64,000 nucleotides of DNA from Erythrobacter tepidarius (GCF_002155695.1 NZ_MUYJ01000007.1:124001-188000); one strand, 5' to 3'; numbered from the stretch's first letter, positions 54,149 through 63,362 are shown. Notes: generated from the sequence alone by a model not told the origin. Made by a program: numbers and translations.

Positions 54149-56125
54149 TTATGCGTTCAACTTGTTCAGGATTTGCGGAACGATCTTGTCCGCGGTGAAG
54201 CCGAAATGGGCAAACAGATCGTCCGCAGGCGCCGAAGCGCCGAACCTGTCGAGGCCGATGTTCAGCCCCTTGGCGCCGGTGTAGCGCTGCCAGCCGAAGG
54301 TGCTCGCCGCCTCGACCGAGACGATCAGCACATCATCGGGCAGAATGTCGGCGCGGTAGGCGGCATCCTGCTCGTCGAACAGCTCGGTGCAGACCATCGA
54401 GACGACGTCCACGCCGATGCCCTGCGCTTCGAGCCGCGCGGCGCAGGCCATGGCAAGCTGGACTTCCGAGCCGGTGGCGAGGATCACGACCTTGCGCGGC
54501 CCTTCCGCCGCCTTGAGGCGGTAGCCGCCCTTGGCTGAGCGGTTCTTGCCCGGTTCAAGCCGCAGCTGCGGCAGGTTCTGGCGGGTCAGCGCCAGCACGG
54601 TCGGGCGATCTTTCTGGCGCAGCGCGATCTCCCAGCACTCGGCGGTTTCGACCGCGTCGGCCGGGCGCATCACCAGCAGGTTCGGCATGGCCCGGAGCGA
54701 GGCGAGATGCTCGACCGGCTGGTGGGTCGGCCCATCCTCGCCCAGCCCGATGGAATCATGGGTCATCACATAGACCACGCGGCAATGCTGGAGCGCCGAG
54801 AGGCGGATCGCGCCGCGGGCATAGTCGGTGAAGACGAGAAAGGTGCCGCCATAGGGGATCACGCCCCCGTGCAGCGCCATGCCGTTCATCGCCGCGGCCA
54901 TGCCGAATTCGCGAATGCCGTAATAGACGTAGCGACCGGCGTAATCGTCCTTGGAGAAGGTGCCGATCCCGCCCGCCAGCGTGTTGTTCGAGCCGGTAAG
55001 ATCGGCGCTGCCGCCAATCGTGTCGGGCAGCATCGGGTTGATCGCCCCAAGCGCGATTTCGCTCGCCTTGCGGGTGGCGATCTTCTGCGGCGATGCAATC
55101 AGTCCGGCGATGTGGGCATCGAGGCTGAAGCCTTCGGGCAGATCGCCTGCCATGCGCCGCACGAACTCGGCCTTGTGCGGGCTGGCTTCGAGATGCCCCG
55201 CCCAGGTGCCATGCGCAAGGCGCCCCGGTTCGCCCGCCATGCGCCAGTCGGCGAGAATATCCGAGGGAACCTCGAAAGGCGCGGCATCCCAGCCAAGCTC
55301 CTTGCGCGCCGCGGCCACTTCCGCCGTGCCCAGCGCCGCACCGTGGACGCCGCTGGTGCCCTGCTTGTTCGGCGCGCCCTTCCCGATCAGCGTGCGACAG
55401 GCGATGAGCGAGGGGCGCGGGTCGGCCTTGGCTTCCTGCAAGGCGCGCTCGATATCGGCGAAGTCATGACCGTCGCATGTCGTCACGTGCCAGCCGGTTG
55501 CCCGGTAACGCGCCTTGATGTCCTCCGAGGTGGACAGGTCGGTCGCGCCGTCGATGGTGATGCGGTTGTCATCCCACAAGACGTTGAGCTTGCCGAGACC
55601 AAGGTGGCCGGCAAGCCCGATTGCCTCGTGGTTGATGCCCTCCATCAGGCATCCGTCGCCCGCGATAACCCAGGTGCGGTGATCGACCAGATCGTCCCCG
55701 AACAGGGCATTGAGATGCCGCTCGGCCATCGCCATGCCCACCGCCATCGCGATCCCCTGGCCCAGCGGGCCGGTGGTGCACTCCACCCCATCGAGCAAGA
55801 AGTTTTCCGGGTGACCGGCGCAAGGGCTGGAAAGCTGGCGGAAATTGCGAATGTCATCGATCGTCGGCGCGGCATAGCCCGTGAGGTAGAGCAGGCTGTA
55901 GATCAGCATCGAACCATGGCCCGCGCTGAGCACGAAGCGGTCACGGTCGGGCCAATGCGGCGCGGTCGGATCGAACTTGAGGTGGCCGGTGTAGAGCACG
56001 GTCGCCACATCGGCCATGCCCATCGGCATCCCTGGGTGACCCGAATTGGCCGCCTCGACCGCATCCATCGACAGGGCACGGATGGCATTGGCCATGAGCG
56101 GCAGGCGGGCGGGTTCGATCGTCAT
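54149..56125 (-). CDS. tkt: Transketolase
   Basis: 658-residue ThDP enzyme of the pentose phosphate pathway. NSGHPGMPMGMADV, the ThDP-Mg motif GDGCLMEGINHEAIGLAGH, HDSIGLGEDGPTHQPVEHL and the pyrimidine-domain GIREFGMAAAMNGMALHGG are visible. The ATG at 56125 (MTIEPARLPLMANAIR) is family-like; the frame is open to 56299 without support. Head of tkt-gap-pgk. It is divergent from the coiled-coil/zapA genes across 236 bp. Confidence 0.96.
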   Translation of the reverse strand: MTIEPARLPLMANAIRALSMDAVEAANSGHPGMPMGMADVATVLYTGHLKFDPTAPHWPDRDRFVLSAGHGSMLIYSLLYLTGYAAPTIDDIRNFRQLSSPCAGHPENFLLDGVECTTGPLGQGIAMAVGMAMAERHLNALFGDDLVDHRTWVIAGDGCLMEGINHEAIGLAGHLGLGKLNVLWDDNRITIDGATDLSTSEDIKARYRATGWHVTTCDGHDFADIERALQEAKADPRPSLIACRTLIGKGAPNKQGTSGVHGAALGTAEVAAARKELGWDAAPFEVPSDILADWRMAGEPGRLAHGTWAGHLEASPHKAEFVRRMAGDLPEGFSLDAHIAGLIASPQKIATRKASEIALGAINPMLPDTIGGSADLTGSNNTLAGGIGTFSKDDYAGRYVYYGIREFGMAAAMNGMALHGGVIPYGGTFLVFTDYARGAIRLSALQHCRVVYVMTHDSIGLGEDGPTHQPVEHLASLRAMPNLLVMRPADAVETAECWEIALRQKDRPTVLALTRQNLPQLRLEPGKNRSAKGGYRLKAAEGPRKVVILATGSEVQLAMACAARLEAQGIGVDVVSMVCTELFDEQDAAYRADILPDDVLIVSVEAASTFGWQRYTGAKGLNIGLDRFGASAPADDLFAHFGFTADKIVPQILNKLNA

Positions 56126-56361
56126 GGGCGCGCGTGTCTCCTGATGCTGCCCCGGTATCCGCGGCTGCGGCCCGGAGCCTGACCGTCGGCCCCGCCGGGC
56201 CTTCGGGCGATTCGATCCCTCGATTGCGGCTGTGCCATTGCCGAGCCATTGGGAGAGGTCAACCTTGCGTGCGCAGGCAGGGCGTAGGGCGCTGCGCATG
56301 ACTTATCAACAGGCCGCCCCAAGGCTTTGCGCGCACGAGCCTATCTTGGTATTTCTGAGCC

Positions 56362-56577
56362 ATGAATGCTGCCCGCATCGCGCACGCGCTGGAGCGCATC
56401 GAGGCCGCGTTGGCGCGGATGGATGCCGCACGCGAGGGCCTGTTGGCGGCGGCCCCGCAGCCTTCCTCCGGTTCGGCACGGGTGGTGGAACTGGTCAACG
56501 CGCACGAGAAACTGCGCGAGCAAGTCGCGGAAACCCTTCGCGAACTCGACGGTCTGATCGGCAAGCTGGAAGAATAG
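56362..56577 (+). CDS. Small coiled-coil protein upstream of zapA
   Basis: 71 residues, almost all helical and predicted coiled coil (ARIAHALERIEAALARMDAA, ELVNAHEKLREQVAETLREL). No family is certain. It ends 6 nt before zapA, so the two are co-transcribed. A ZapB-like or ZapA-partner role in division is a guess from position and shape. Confidence 0.72.
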   Translation: MNAARIAHALERIEAALARMDAAREGLLAAAPQPSSGSARVVELVNAHEKLREQVAETLRELDGLIGKLEE

Positions 56578-56583
56578 GCCCCC

Positions 56584-57039
56584 ATGAGCACTGTGACGCT
56601 GACCATCGGGCCGAAGTCCTATTCCATCGCCTGCGCCGACGGCGAGGAAGCGCATATCGAGGCACTGGGCGCGATGATCGCCGAGAAATATGCCCAGATC
56701 GGAGCGGCACGCGCGCCGTTGGAGGCGCAGAACCTGCTGTTCGCCGGGCTGTTCCTTGCCGATGAGCTGGCGGAGGCGCGCAAGGCCATGCCAGCTGCCG
56801 ATCCTGCTGCGGCAGCCGAAGAAATTGCCGCGCTGAAGGCCAGGATTGCCCAGCTCGAAGCCGAACTGGCAGCTGCACGCAAGGGCCCGCCTCCAGCTTC
56901 AGCCACCGCGCCGGGCCCGCAAGGCGATCTGTTCGGCGATCCGGAGGCCTCGGCCCTGCTAGCCGAGCGGCTCGAAGCCCTCGCCGCCCGCGCCGAAACG
57001 AGCGCGGCGGCGCTTGAAGCGGCCGTAGCGAACGCCTAA
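56584..57039 (+). CDS. zapA: Cell division protein ZapA
   Basis: 151 residues. The N-terminal ~95 are the ZapA domain (VTLTIGPKSYSIACADGEEAH, ... NLLFAGLFLADELAEA) that binds FtsZ and stabilises the Z ring. A coiled coil (~80-100) follows, and a long Ala/Pro-rich tail with a second helix (ALLAERLEALAARAETSAA) exceeds the ~110-residue E. coli protein. 6S RNA follows, as in many proteobacteria. Confidence 0.88.
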   Translation: MSTVTLTIGPKSYSIACADGEEAHIEALGAMIAEKYAQIGAARAPLEAQNLLFAGLFLADELAEARKAMPAADPAAAAEEIAALKARIAQLEAELAAARKGPPPASATAPGPQGDLFGDPEASALLAERLEALAARAETSAAALEAAVANA

Positions 57040-57084
57040 GAAAGACATGGCGGGACTGCCCGGCACGAGCCGATCGAATATCCC

Positions 57085-57230
57085 TGAGGCTATAAACAAT
57101 CCCATGGGAGCTGTCCCTGTCCGGGCTCGCTGGTTCGTCCGGAGGGCTCGGGCACACGGCGCCCACCTGACGTTGCAGGCGTCAGAGGATTTCTAGCGCA
57201 ACCGACCCATGGTGGTTCCGCCACGTTTTC
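57085..57230 (+). ncRNA. ssrS: 6S RNA (approximate ends)
   Basis: Intergenic RNA between zapA and the 5-formyl-THF cyclo-ligase gene, the usual ssrS position. The terminal stem can form from CCCATGGG (57101-57108) with CCCATGG near 57207-57213, enclosing a long GC-rich stem with an internal open region. A GTGG-CCAC hairpin with TTTTC ends it. 6S RNA mimics an open promoter and binds sigma-70 RNA polymerase. Ends are estimates. Together with the hairpin tract at 57296 it accounts for the 342-nt gap. Confidence 0.7.
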
Positions 57231-57295
57231 TTGCCGTACCGCTTCGCTGCTTGAGGGCGTTCTTGTTTTCCGCGCCGATCCGGGCTGCGACGGCT

Positions 57296-57360
57296 TCGGG
57301 GCCCGGCCCTTCGGGCTACCCCCTGCGGGCGGGCGGTCGCCCTTGCGGCCCTGCGGGCCG
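57296..57360 (+). repeat. Tract of short GC hairpins
   Basis: Consecutive small dyads (GCCCTTCGGGC, CCCCTGCGGG, GGCCCTGCGGGCC) fill the space between 6S RNA and the next gene. It may be an mRNA 5' structure or a small repeat array. Confidence 0.4.
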
Positions 57361-57381
57361 TGGCCTACCGCTAACGGTGCA

Positions 57382-57963
57382 ATGACCGACCCGATCAAAT
57401 CCGAACTCCGCCGCATTCTGCGCGCCGCGCGCAAGGCGCATGTCGCGGCGCTGCCGGATTCGACCCGCGGCCTGCTGTTCCATCGCCCTCCGGCCCCGCT
57501 GCTGGCGCGGATCGGGGACCAGGCTGTGATCGGGCTCTATCATGCGTCGGCCTACGAAGCCCCTGCCGGCGGCTATGCGCGCTTCTTTTACGAGGCCGGG
57601 CACAGCATTGCCCTGCCCCGTTTTGCCGCAGCCGATGCGCCGATGACCTTCGCCCGCCACAGCGATCCCTATGGCGAAAGCGATCTCGAAGCCGGCCCTT
57701 TCGGTATTCTTCAGCCAGGGGCCGGGGCCGAGCCGCTGGTGCCCGACGTCCTTTTCGTTCCGCTGGTGGGCTTTACCGCCACAGGGGCAAGGCTCGGCCA
57801 GGGAGGCGGTCATTATGATCGCTGGCTGGCGGAACATCGGCCGACCCTGGCGGTTGGGCTGGCGTGGGATGTGCAGCTGTGTGACGCGCTTCCGGCCGAA
57901 CCCCATGATGCCGCGCTCGACGCGGTGATCACCCCGACCCGGATCTACGGACACCTGAACTGA
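57382..57963 (+). CDS. 5-formyltetrahydrofolate cyclo-ligase
   Basis: 193-residue enzyme converting 5-formyl-THF to 5,10-methenyl-THF with ATP. KSELRRILRAARKAH at the N-terminus, GFGILQPG-like sequence (here GPFGILQPGAGAE) and the signature GARLGQGGGHYDRWL (~148) are present. The stop shares a nucleotide with the next ATG (TGATG). Position after 6S RNA is conserved in proteobacteria (ygfA/fau). Confidence 0.92.
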   Translation: MTDPIKSELRRILRAARKAHVAALPDSTRGLLFHRPPAPLLARIGDQAVIGLYHASAYEAPAGGYARFFYEAGHSIALPRFAAADAPMTFARHSDPYGESDLEAGPFGILQPGAGAEPLVPDVLFVPLVGFTATGARLGQGGGHYDRWLAEHRPTLAVGLAWDVQLCDALPAEPHDAALDAVITPTRIYGHLN

Positions 57964-58187
57964 TGCGCGACAGCCCGACCTGGCGGATCCCTCTTGGCAT
58001 TCTTGGCCTGTTCACCGGCCTGATGGCCTATGGCGTGGTGATTGCGCGTTATGTCCCGGCGCTGATCGGCAGCTGGCCAGGGCTGGCGCAGACGGCAGTC
58101 TATATGGTGCTCGGCCTGATCTGGCTGCTGCCGCTGCGGCGTTTCCTGATCTGGATGGATACCGGGCGCTGGAGCCCGCCAGAATAA
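57963..58187 (+). CDS. DUF2842 membrane protein
   Basis: 74 residues with two membrane helices (IPLGILGLFTGLMAYGVVIA and GLAQTAVYMVLGLIWLLPL) and the ending RFLIWMDTGRW. Matches the DUF2842 family, which is largely alphaproteobacterial and of unknown function. Overlaps the cyclo-ligase stop, so co-translated. Confidence 0.85.
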   Translation: MRDSPTWRIPLGILGLFTGLMAYGVVIARYVPALIGSWPGLAQTAVYMVLGLIWLLPLRRFLIWMDTGRWSPPE

Positions 58188-58204
58188 CCATTTGGTCCAA
58201 GAAA

Positions 58205-58226
58205 AAGGCGGGCTGAAGCCCGCCTT
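58205..58226 (-). terminator. Terminator of tRNA-Asp (bidirectional)
   Basis: GGCGGGC-TGAA-GCCCGCC stem flanked by AA/TT pairs. On the minus strand TTTTTCTT follows, a canonical terminator 34 nt after tRNA-Asp. It may also stop the DUF2842 transcript from the other side. Confidence 0.8.
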
Positions 58227-58259
58227 GCGCTGCCCTTGCGGGCCTTTGTGCGGAACAAG

Positions 58260-58336
58260 TGGCGCGAGTGACGGGGCTCGAACCCGCGACCTTCGGCGTG
58301 ACAGGCCGACGCTCTAACCGACTGAGCTACACCCGC
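58260..58336 (-). tRNA. tRNA-Asp (GTC)
   Basis: 77-nt tRNA on the minus strand: acceptor GCGGGTG with CACTCGC, discriminator G, encoded CCA, anticodon GTC in the loop CTGTCAC, T-loop GTTCGAGCC. Confidence 0.94.
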
Positions 58337-58454
58337 GCATCTTGTCCTCATCGGGCGGTGCGGCGCTGCCGTCCCGCTCGTGGAGCAGCGCCATTAGGGC
58401 GGTCGGTTCGGGCTGTCAACGCCCCTGTCTGCCTGCGCATGCAATATTTTCCGC

Positions 58455-59750
58455 CTAGTCGACCAGCAGCAATGCCGGCGTCTCAAGCAGGCGCTTTACG
58501 CCCTGCACGAAACTCGCCGCGTCGTGCCCGTCGACCACACGGTGATCGCAGGAGATCGAGATGTTCATCAGCTTGCGCTTGGCAATGCGCTCACCGCCCA
58601 TGCCGTCGGCAACGAACATCGGGCGCTCGACGATCCGGTTCGGCCCAAGGATGGCGACCTCCGGACGGTTGATGACCGGCGTGGTCGCTACCCCGCCCAA
58701 GGGGCCGAGCGAGGTGATGGTGAGCGTCGATCCGGAAAGCTCCTGCGACGTCGCCTTGCCGCTGCGCGCTGCCTCGGCCAGCCGACCGATCTCGCGCGCG
58801 AGCTGCCACAGGTTGCGGCTCTGCGCATCGCGAATCACCGGCACCATCAACCCGCTGCCGGTCTGCGTCGCCATGCCGAGATGGACGCTGCCATAGCGGG
58901 TCACCACGCCTGCCTCGTCATCGTAGCGGGCGTTGATCATCGGGAATTGCGGGATCACCTTGCAGATCGCGGTGATCAACAGCGGCAGCATGGTGAGCTT
59001 GGGGCGATCCCCGCGCGCGGCGTTGAGCTGCGCGCGTAGGTCTTCGAGGTCGGTGACGTCGCATTCCTCGACATAGGTGAAATGTGGAATGTGGCGCTTG
59101 GCCGCGGCCATGTTCTGGGCGATGCGCTTTCTAAGGCCGATGACCTTGATCGTTTCGTCGCCGCGCGCCTTGCCCGCAGCGGCAAATCCGCCGCCGGCGT
59201 TGTAGGCGAGGAAGGCATCGAGATCGGCATGGCGCACGCGTCCATCAGCGGCGGGCTTAACCTGCGCAAGATCAACGCCCAGATTTCTCGCGCGCTGGCG
59301 CACGGCGGGACTGGCAAGCACCTTGGCCGCTGCGCGCGATTCAGGTGCACGAGCGGGGGCGGGCGCGGCGGCAACCGCATCGTCAACGTCGGACGCATCG
59401 GGGGTTTCGAGCGCGATCGGCTCGGCCACTTGTTCCGACATCGGCGCGTCGAACATATCGTCCTCGCTCTGGGCTGCGGCGGCTTCGGCTTGCGCGCCGG
59501 ACACTTCGCCCTCGACCTCGATTACCACCAGCACTGCTCCGACGGCGATGGTGTCACCCACCTCGCCCGCCAGCGCGGTGACGACGCCCGCCACCGGGCT
59601 TTCGATGTCGATCGTCGCCTTGTCGGTCATCACATCGACAAGGTGCTGATCCTCCTCCACGCGGTCACCCACCTTGACGTGCCATTCGACGATTTCCGCC
59701 TCGGCAACGCCCTCGCCCACGTCGGGCATGTTGAATGTGAACTTCGCCAT
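58455..59750 (-). CDS. bkdB: Branched-chain 2-oxoacid dehydrogenase E2 (lipoamide acyltransferase)
   Basis: 431 residues. Lipoyl domain 1-75 with the lipoyl Lys in VMTDKATIDIESP, an Ala/Pro-rich linker, a peripheral-subunit-binding domain (ASPAVRQRARNLGVDLAQV, ~168-200) and the catalytic domain ending with ISCDHRVVDGHDAASFV (His and Asp of the acyltransferase). E1beta lies 8 nt upstream. The E3 gene is not in the window. Confidence 0.93.
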   Translation of the reverse strand: MAKFTFNMPDVGEGVAEAEIVEWHVKVGDRVEEDQHLVDVMTDKATIDIESPVAGVVTALAGEVGDTIAVGAVLVVIEVEGEVSGAQAEAAAAQSEDDMFDAPMSEQVAEPIALETPDASDVDDAVAAAPAPARAPESRAAAKVLASPAVRQRARNLGVDLAQVKPAADGRVRHADLDAFLAYNAGGGFAAAGKARGDETIKVIGLRKRIAQNMAAAKRHIPHFTYVEECDVTDLEDLRAQLNAARGDRPKLTMLPLLITAICKVIPQFPMINARYDDEAGVVTRYGSVHLGMATQTGSGLMVPVIRDAQSRNLWQLAREIGRLAEAARSGKATSQELSGSTLTITSLGPLGGVATTPVINRPEVAILGPNRIVERPMFVADGMGGERIAKRKLMNISISCDHRVVDGHDAASFVQGVKRLLETPALLLVD

Positions 59751-59758
59751 GATGCGTG

Positions 59759-60811
59759 TCAGTCCTTGAGGAGCTTGTCGATCGCCTCGCCGATGCGGAC
59801 GGGGCCGGGGAAATAGGCCCATTCGAGGCTGTGGGGATAGGGCGTGTCGAAGCCGGTGACGCGTTCGACCGGGGCTTCGAGGTGGTAGAAGCAGTGTTCG
59901 GTCACGAGCGCCGACAGTTCCGCACCGAAGCCCGAGGTGCGGGTCGCCTCATGGACGATCAGGCAACGCCCGGTCTTTTCCACCGAGGCTTTGACCGCAT
60001 TGATGTCGAGCGGCACCAGCGTCCTGAGGTCGAGGATTTCGGCATCGACACCCTTGGCCTTGCACACCGCTTCAGCGACATGAACCATGGTGCCATAGGC
60101 AAGCACGGTGAAGGCCTCGCCCTCCTGCACCACCCGCGCCTTGCCGAGCGGCACCTTGTAGTAGCCCTCGGGAACGATCGAATCCGGGTGCGTCTTCCAC
60201 GGCGCGACCGGCTTGTCATAGTAGCCCGAGAATGGCCCGTTGTAGATGCGCTTGGGCTCGAAGAAGATCACCGGGTCGTTATCTTCGATGGCGGAAATCA
60301 GCAGCCCCTTGGCATCGTGGGGCGTGGCCGGAACCACGGTCTTCAGGCCTGCCACGTGGGTGAACAGCGCCTCCGGGCTCTGGCTATGGGTCTGCCCGCC
60401 GAATATGCCCCCGCCGAAGGGCGAGCGTACGGTCAGCGGGGCGATGTAGTCGCCCGCCGAACGGTAACGCAGACGCGCAGCTTCGGAGATCAGCTGATCG
60501 AGGCCGGGATAGATATAATCGGCAAACTGGATCTCCGGCACGGGACGCAACCCATAGGCCCCCATCCCCACCGCCACGCCGATGATGCCGCATTCGGAAA
60601 TCGGCGTGTCGAACACCCGGGTCTTGCCATACTTGGCCTGAAGCCCGGCCGTGGCGCGGAACACACCGCCGAAATAGCCGACATCCTCGCCCATGACGAT
60701 CACGTCGGGATCGCGCGCAAGCATGATGTCGAGCGCCTCGTTGATCGCCTCGATCATGTTGAGGCGGCGTTCGGCCTGAGCTTCGGCCGGGGGGGCAAGA
60801 TCCTCGCTCAT
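59759..60811 (-). CDS. bkdA2: Branched-chain 2-oxoacid dehydrogenase E1 beta
   Basis: 350 residues of the transketolase-like beta subunit. MIEAINEALDIMLARDPDVI, GEDVGYFGGVFRATAGL, TPISECGIIGVAVGMG and PHDAKGLLISAI are family features. The C-terminal domain has EATRTSGFGAEL. Its ATG overlaps the E1 alpha stop (ATGA). With E1 alpha and E2 it makes branched-chain acyl-CoA from the Val/Leu/Ile 2-oxoacids. Confidence 0.93.
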   Translation of the reverse strand: MSEDLAPPAEAQAERRLNMIEAINEALDIMLARDPDVIVMGEDVGYFGGVFRATAGLQAKYGKTRVFDTPISECGIIGVAVGMGAYGLRPVPEIQFADYIYPGLDQLISEAARLRYRSAGDYIAPLTVRSPFGGGIFGGQTHSQSPEALFTHVAGLKTVVPATPHDAKGLLISAIEDNDPVIFFEPKRIYNGPFSGYYDKPVAPWKTHPDSIVPEGYYKVPLGKARVVQEGEAFTVLAYGTMVHVAEAVCKAKGVDAEILDLRTLVPLDINAVKASVEKTGRCLIVHEATRTSGFGAELSALVTEHCFYHLEAPVERVTGFDTPYPHSLEWAYFPGPVRIGEAIDKLLKD

Positions 60812-62103
60812 CCGAAGGGCCTTTCGGTGCCGAACTTGGCAATGCGCTCGCGGATCGCCTGTTCCGCCTGTTCCTGCAGATGCCAGGGCAGCTCCTCGTA
60901 GACATCCTCGAACATGGTGTGGAACGGGTGATGGAGTCCGTGGCCAAGGATGCCGTTTTTCTCGGCCTCCTTGGTGGCGGCCTTGACGGTTTCGGCGCAT
61001 GCCAGATCCATCGCCGCATGGCGCGCCTCATCCCATTCGCCGATCGCGATGAGGTGCTTCTTGAGCCGGGCGACAGGATCGCCCAGCGGCCATTCCTCGC
61101 GCTCCTGCGCCGAGCGGTAAGCAGAAGGGTCATCCGAGGTCGAATGGCCCTCGGCGCGATAGGTGAAGTATTCGATCAGCGTCGGGCCGTGATTGGCGCG
61201 GGCACGGTTGGCGGCCCACTCGGCGGCGGCATAGCAGGCCAGAGCGTCATTGCCGTCAACCCGCAGCGCGGCGATGCCATAGCCCAGCCCGCGAGCGGCG
61301 AAGGTGGTGCGCTCGGCGCCCGCGAAGCCGCTGAAGCTCGAAATCGCCCACTGGTTGTTGATCACATTGAGGATTACCGGAGCGTTGTATACTGCCGCGA
61401 AGGTGCAGGCCGAGTGGAAGTCGCCCTCGGCGGTCGAGCCCTCGCCCACCCAGCTTGCCGCGATCCGGCTGTCCCCGCGGATTGCACTTGCCATCGCCCA
61501 GCCCACCGCCTGCGGGCACTGGGTGGCAAGGTTGCCGGAGATCGAGAAGAAGCTGTGCTCGCGGCTCGAATACATGATCGGCAGCTGCCGGCCCTTCAGC
61601 TTGTCGGCCTTGTTCGAATAGATCTGGTTGATCATGTCGATCAAAGGATAGCCGCGTGCGATCAGGATGCCCTGCTGGCGGTAGGAGGGAAACACCATGT
61701 CGTCGCTGGCGAGCGCCATCGCGGGTGCGATCGAGGTCGCTTCCTCGCCGGTGCACTTCATGTAGAAGCTGGTCTTGCCCTGCCGCTGGCCGCGGAACAT
61801 GCGTTCGTCGAAGGCGCGCACCATGGCCATGTGGCCGAGCATGGTGCGCAGGGTTTGAGGATCGAGCCGCGGGTTCCAAGGCCCATGCGCCTGATTATCC
61901 TCGCCCAGCACGCGAATAAGGCTGAAGGCCAAATCTTGAATCTGCGCGGGATGCACGCTTTCGTCGGGACGCGGCTGCGCACCCGCCGTGCCGATGTCGA
62001 TATGCGAGAAGTCCGGCTTGTCGCCAGGCCGGCATTTCGGCTCGGGCACATGCAGCGCGAGCGCCGGGCGGTTGGTATCGGCCGGTTTCGCAGGTCCTGC
62101 CAT
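60808..62103 (-). CDS. bkdA1: Branched-chain 2-oxoacid dehydrogenase E1 alpha
   Basis: 431 residues. ThDP-Mg motif GEGSTAEGDFHSACTFAAVY ... NNQWAIS (~245-285) and the phosphorylation-loop-like YRAEGHSTSDDPSAYR are present. The ATG at 62103 follows AAGGGGGAGAG with good spacing. The ATG at 62151 lies only ~15 nt after the -10 box and has no clear Shine-Dalgarno sequence. Leader of the operon. Confidence 0.92.
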   Translation of the reverse strand: MAGPAKPADTNRPALALHVPEPKCRPGDKPDFSHIDIGTAGAQPRPDESVHPAQIQDLAFSLIRVLGEDNQAHGPWNPRLDPQTLRTMLGHMAMVRAFDERMFRGQRQGKTSFYMKCTGEEATSIAPAMALASDDMVFPSYRQQGILIARGYPLIDMINQIYSNKADKLKGRQLPIMYSSREHSFFSISGNLATQCPQAVGWAMASAIRGDSRIAASWVGEGSTAEGDFHSACTFAAVYNAPVILNVINNQWAISSFSGFAGAERTTFAARGLGYGIAALRVDGNDALACYAAAEWAANRARANHGPTLIEYFTYRAEGHSTSDDPSAYRSAQEREEWPLGDPVARLKKHLIAIGEWDEARHAAMDLACAETVKAATKEAEKNGILGHGLHHPFHTMFEDVYEELPWHLQEQAEQAIRERIAKFGTERPFG

Positions 62104-62165
62104 CGCGGCGCTCTCCCCCTTGCTGGCACCCGTCCGGTTGGGTGCAATCATTGCTTGGAAGTGTA

Positions 62166-62194
62166 TTTTTATTTCAACACGCGAGAACGGTCAA
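62166..62194 (-). promoter_or_regulatory. Candidate sigma-70 promoter of the bkd operon
   Basis: Minus strand TTGACC, 17-nt spacer, TAAAAA. It lies 63 nt before the bkdA1 ATG at 62103. AT-rich in a GC-rich context. Confidence 0.45.
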
Positions 62195-62203
62195 GGTCAG
62201 CGC

Positions 62204-63172
62204 TCAGACCGCAACGGGCGCCCTGATCGCAGGCAGCGGCGCGTAATCATGCACCGCGAAATCCTCGATGCGGTAATCGAAAATGGTTTCAGGCCTGCGG
62301 ATGATCTCAAGCCTCGGCTGGCCTTGCGGCCGACGTTGCAATTGCTCCTCGATCAGATGCGCGTGGTTGAGATAGAGGTGCACATCGCCGCCCATCCACA
62401 CCAGCTCGCCCGGCCGCATGTCAACCTGCTGCGCGATCATCGCCGTCAGTAGGGCCGCCGACCACAGGTTGAACGGCAGGCCGAGCGCGACATCGCAGCT
62501 GCGCTGGTAAAGCAGGCAATTGAGCCGGGCGTCCACGCCTTCGCCGGCAACGTGGAACTGGTAGGTCTTGTGGCAGGGGGGCAAGGCCATCCGGTCAAGC
62601 TCGGCGACGTTCCAGCCCTCGATGATGTGGCGGCGGCTACCGGGGTTCGTGCGCAGGGATTCGATCACTCGCGCCACCTGATTGATGCCCTCGCCCTTTT
62701 CGTAAAGGCCGTCGGCACGGTAACGATAGGTTGGCCAGTCGATCCACTGCTTGCCATAGACCGGGCCAAGATCGCCCCAGTTGACGGCAAAGGCCTCGTC
62801 CTCGGCGATTCGCCGGACGAAATCTTCCAAGCTGATTGGATCGCCGGTTTGGCGGACGTAATTGGCGTGAGGCCATTCGTTCCAGATCTTCACGCCCTGC
62901 AACACCAGCGGGCGGATGTTGGTCGAACCGGTGAGGAACCACAAGAGCTCGCGGGTCGCGGTCTTCCAGTAAACCCGCTTGGTGGTGAGCAGCGGCATCG
63001 CGCCTCCGGCCAGATCGAATCGCAGCATCGCCCCGCAGAGCGAGCGCGTGCCGATTCCGGTGCGATCAATCCGCTCACTGCCGGTCTCCCAGATCTGCCG
63101 CATCAGTTCGAGATATTGCTGCTCGGGATGGGGAGAAGCGTCAGAGGAAAGGGGAATCGCAGCGCTAGCCAT
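62204..63172 (-). CDS. thyA: Thymidylate synthase
   Basis: 322-residue enzyme making dTMP from dUMP and methylene-THF. The nucleophile Cys is in LPPCHKTYQFHVAGEG, the dUMP-binding RSCDVALGLPFNLWS follows, and NWGDLGPVYGKQWIDW lies earlier. It is longer than E. coli ThyA (264) through the insertion that many alphaproteobacteria carry before NWGDLGPVYG. The ATG at 63172 is used; an in-frame start at 63223 would add no family-like sequence. Confidence 0.95.
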   Translation of the reverse strand: MASAAIPLSSDASPHPEQQYLELMRQIWETGSERIDRTGIGTRSLCGAMLRFDLAGGAMPLLTTKRVYWKTATRELLWFLTGSTNIRPLVLQGVKIWNEWPHANYVRQTGDPISLEDFVRRIAEDEAFAVNWGDLGPVYGKQWIDWPTYRYRADGLYEKGEGINQVARVIESLRTNPGSRRHIIEGWNVAELDRMALPPCHKTYQFHVAGEGVDARLNCLLYQRSCDVALGLPFNLWSAALLTAMIAQQVDMRPGELVWMGGDVHLYLNHAHLIEEQLQRRPQGQPRLEIIRRPETIFDYRIEDFAVHDYAPLPAIRAPVAV

Positions 63173-63285
63173 GAATGGGACTATAAGCTGCAATTGCCCG
63201 CTTGCCACTGTGCTCATCCACACCTATAGGGCCCGCCTTGCCTCGATCCGCACCTGGGTTCTTCCCGTTGCGGAGTTGACACGGT

Positions 63286-63362
63286 CGGGGAGTAGCTCAG
63301 CCTGGTAGAGCACTGTCTTCGGGAGGCAGGGGCCGGAGGTTCGAATCCTCTCTCCCCGACCA
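63286..63362 (+). tRNA. tRNA-Pro (CGG)
   Basis: 77-nt tRNA: acceptor CGGGGAG with CTCCCCG, discriminator A, encoded CCA, anticodon CGG in loop TTCGGGA, T-loop GTTCGAATC. The 3' end faces the integrase remnant, the usual attachment-site geometry. Confidence 0.93.
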
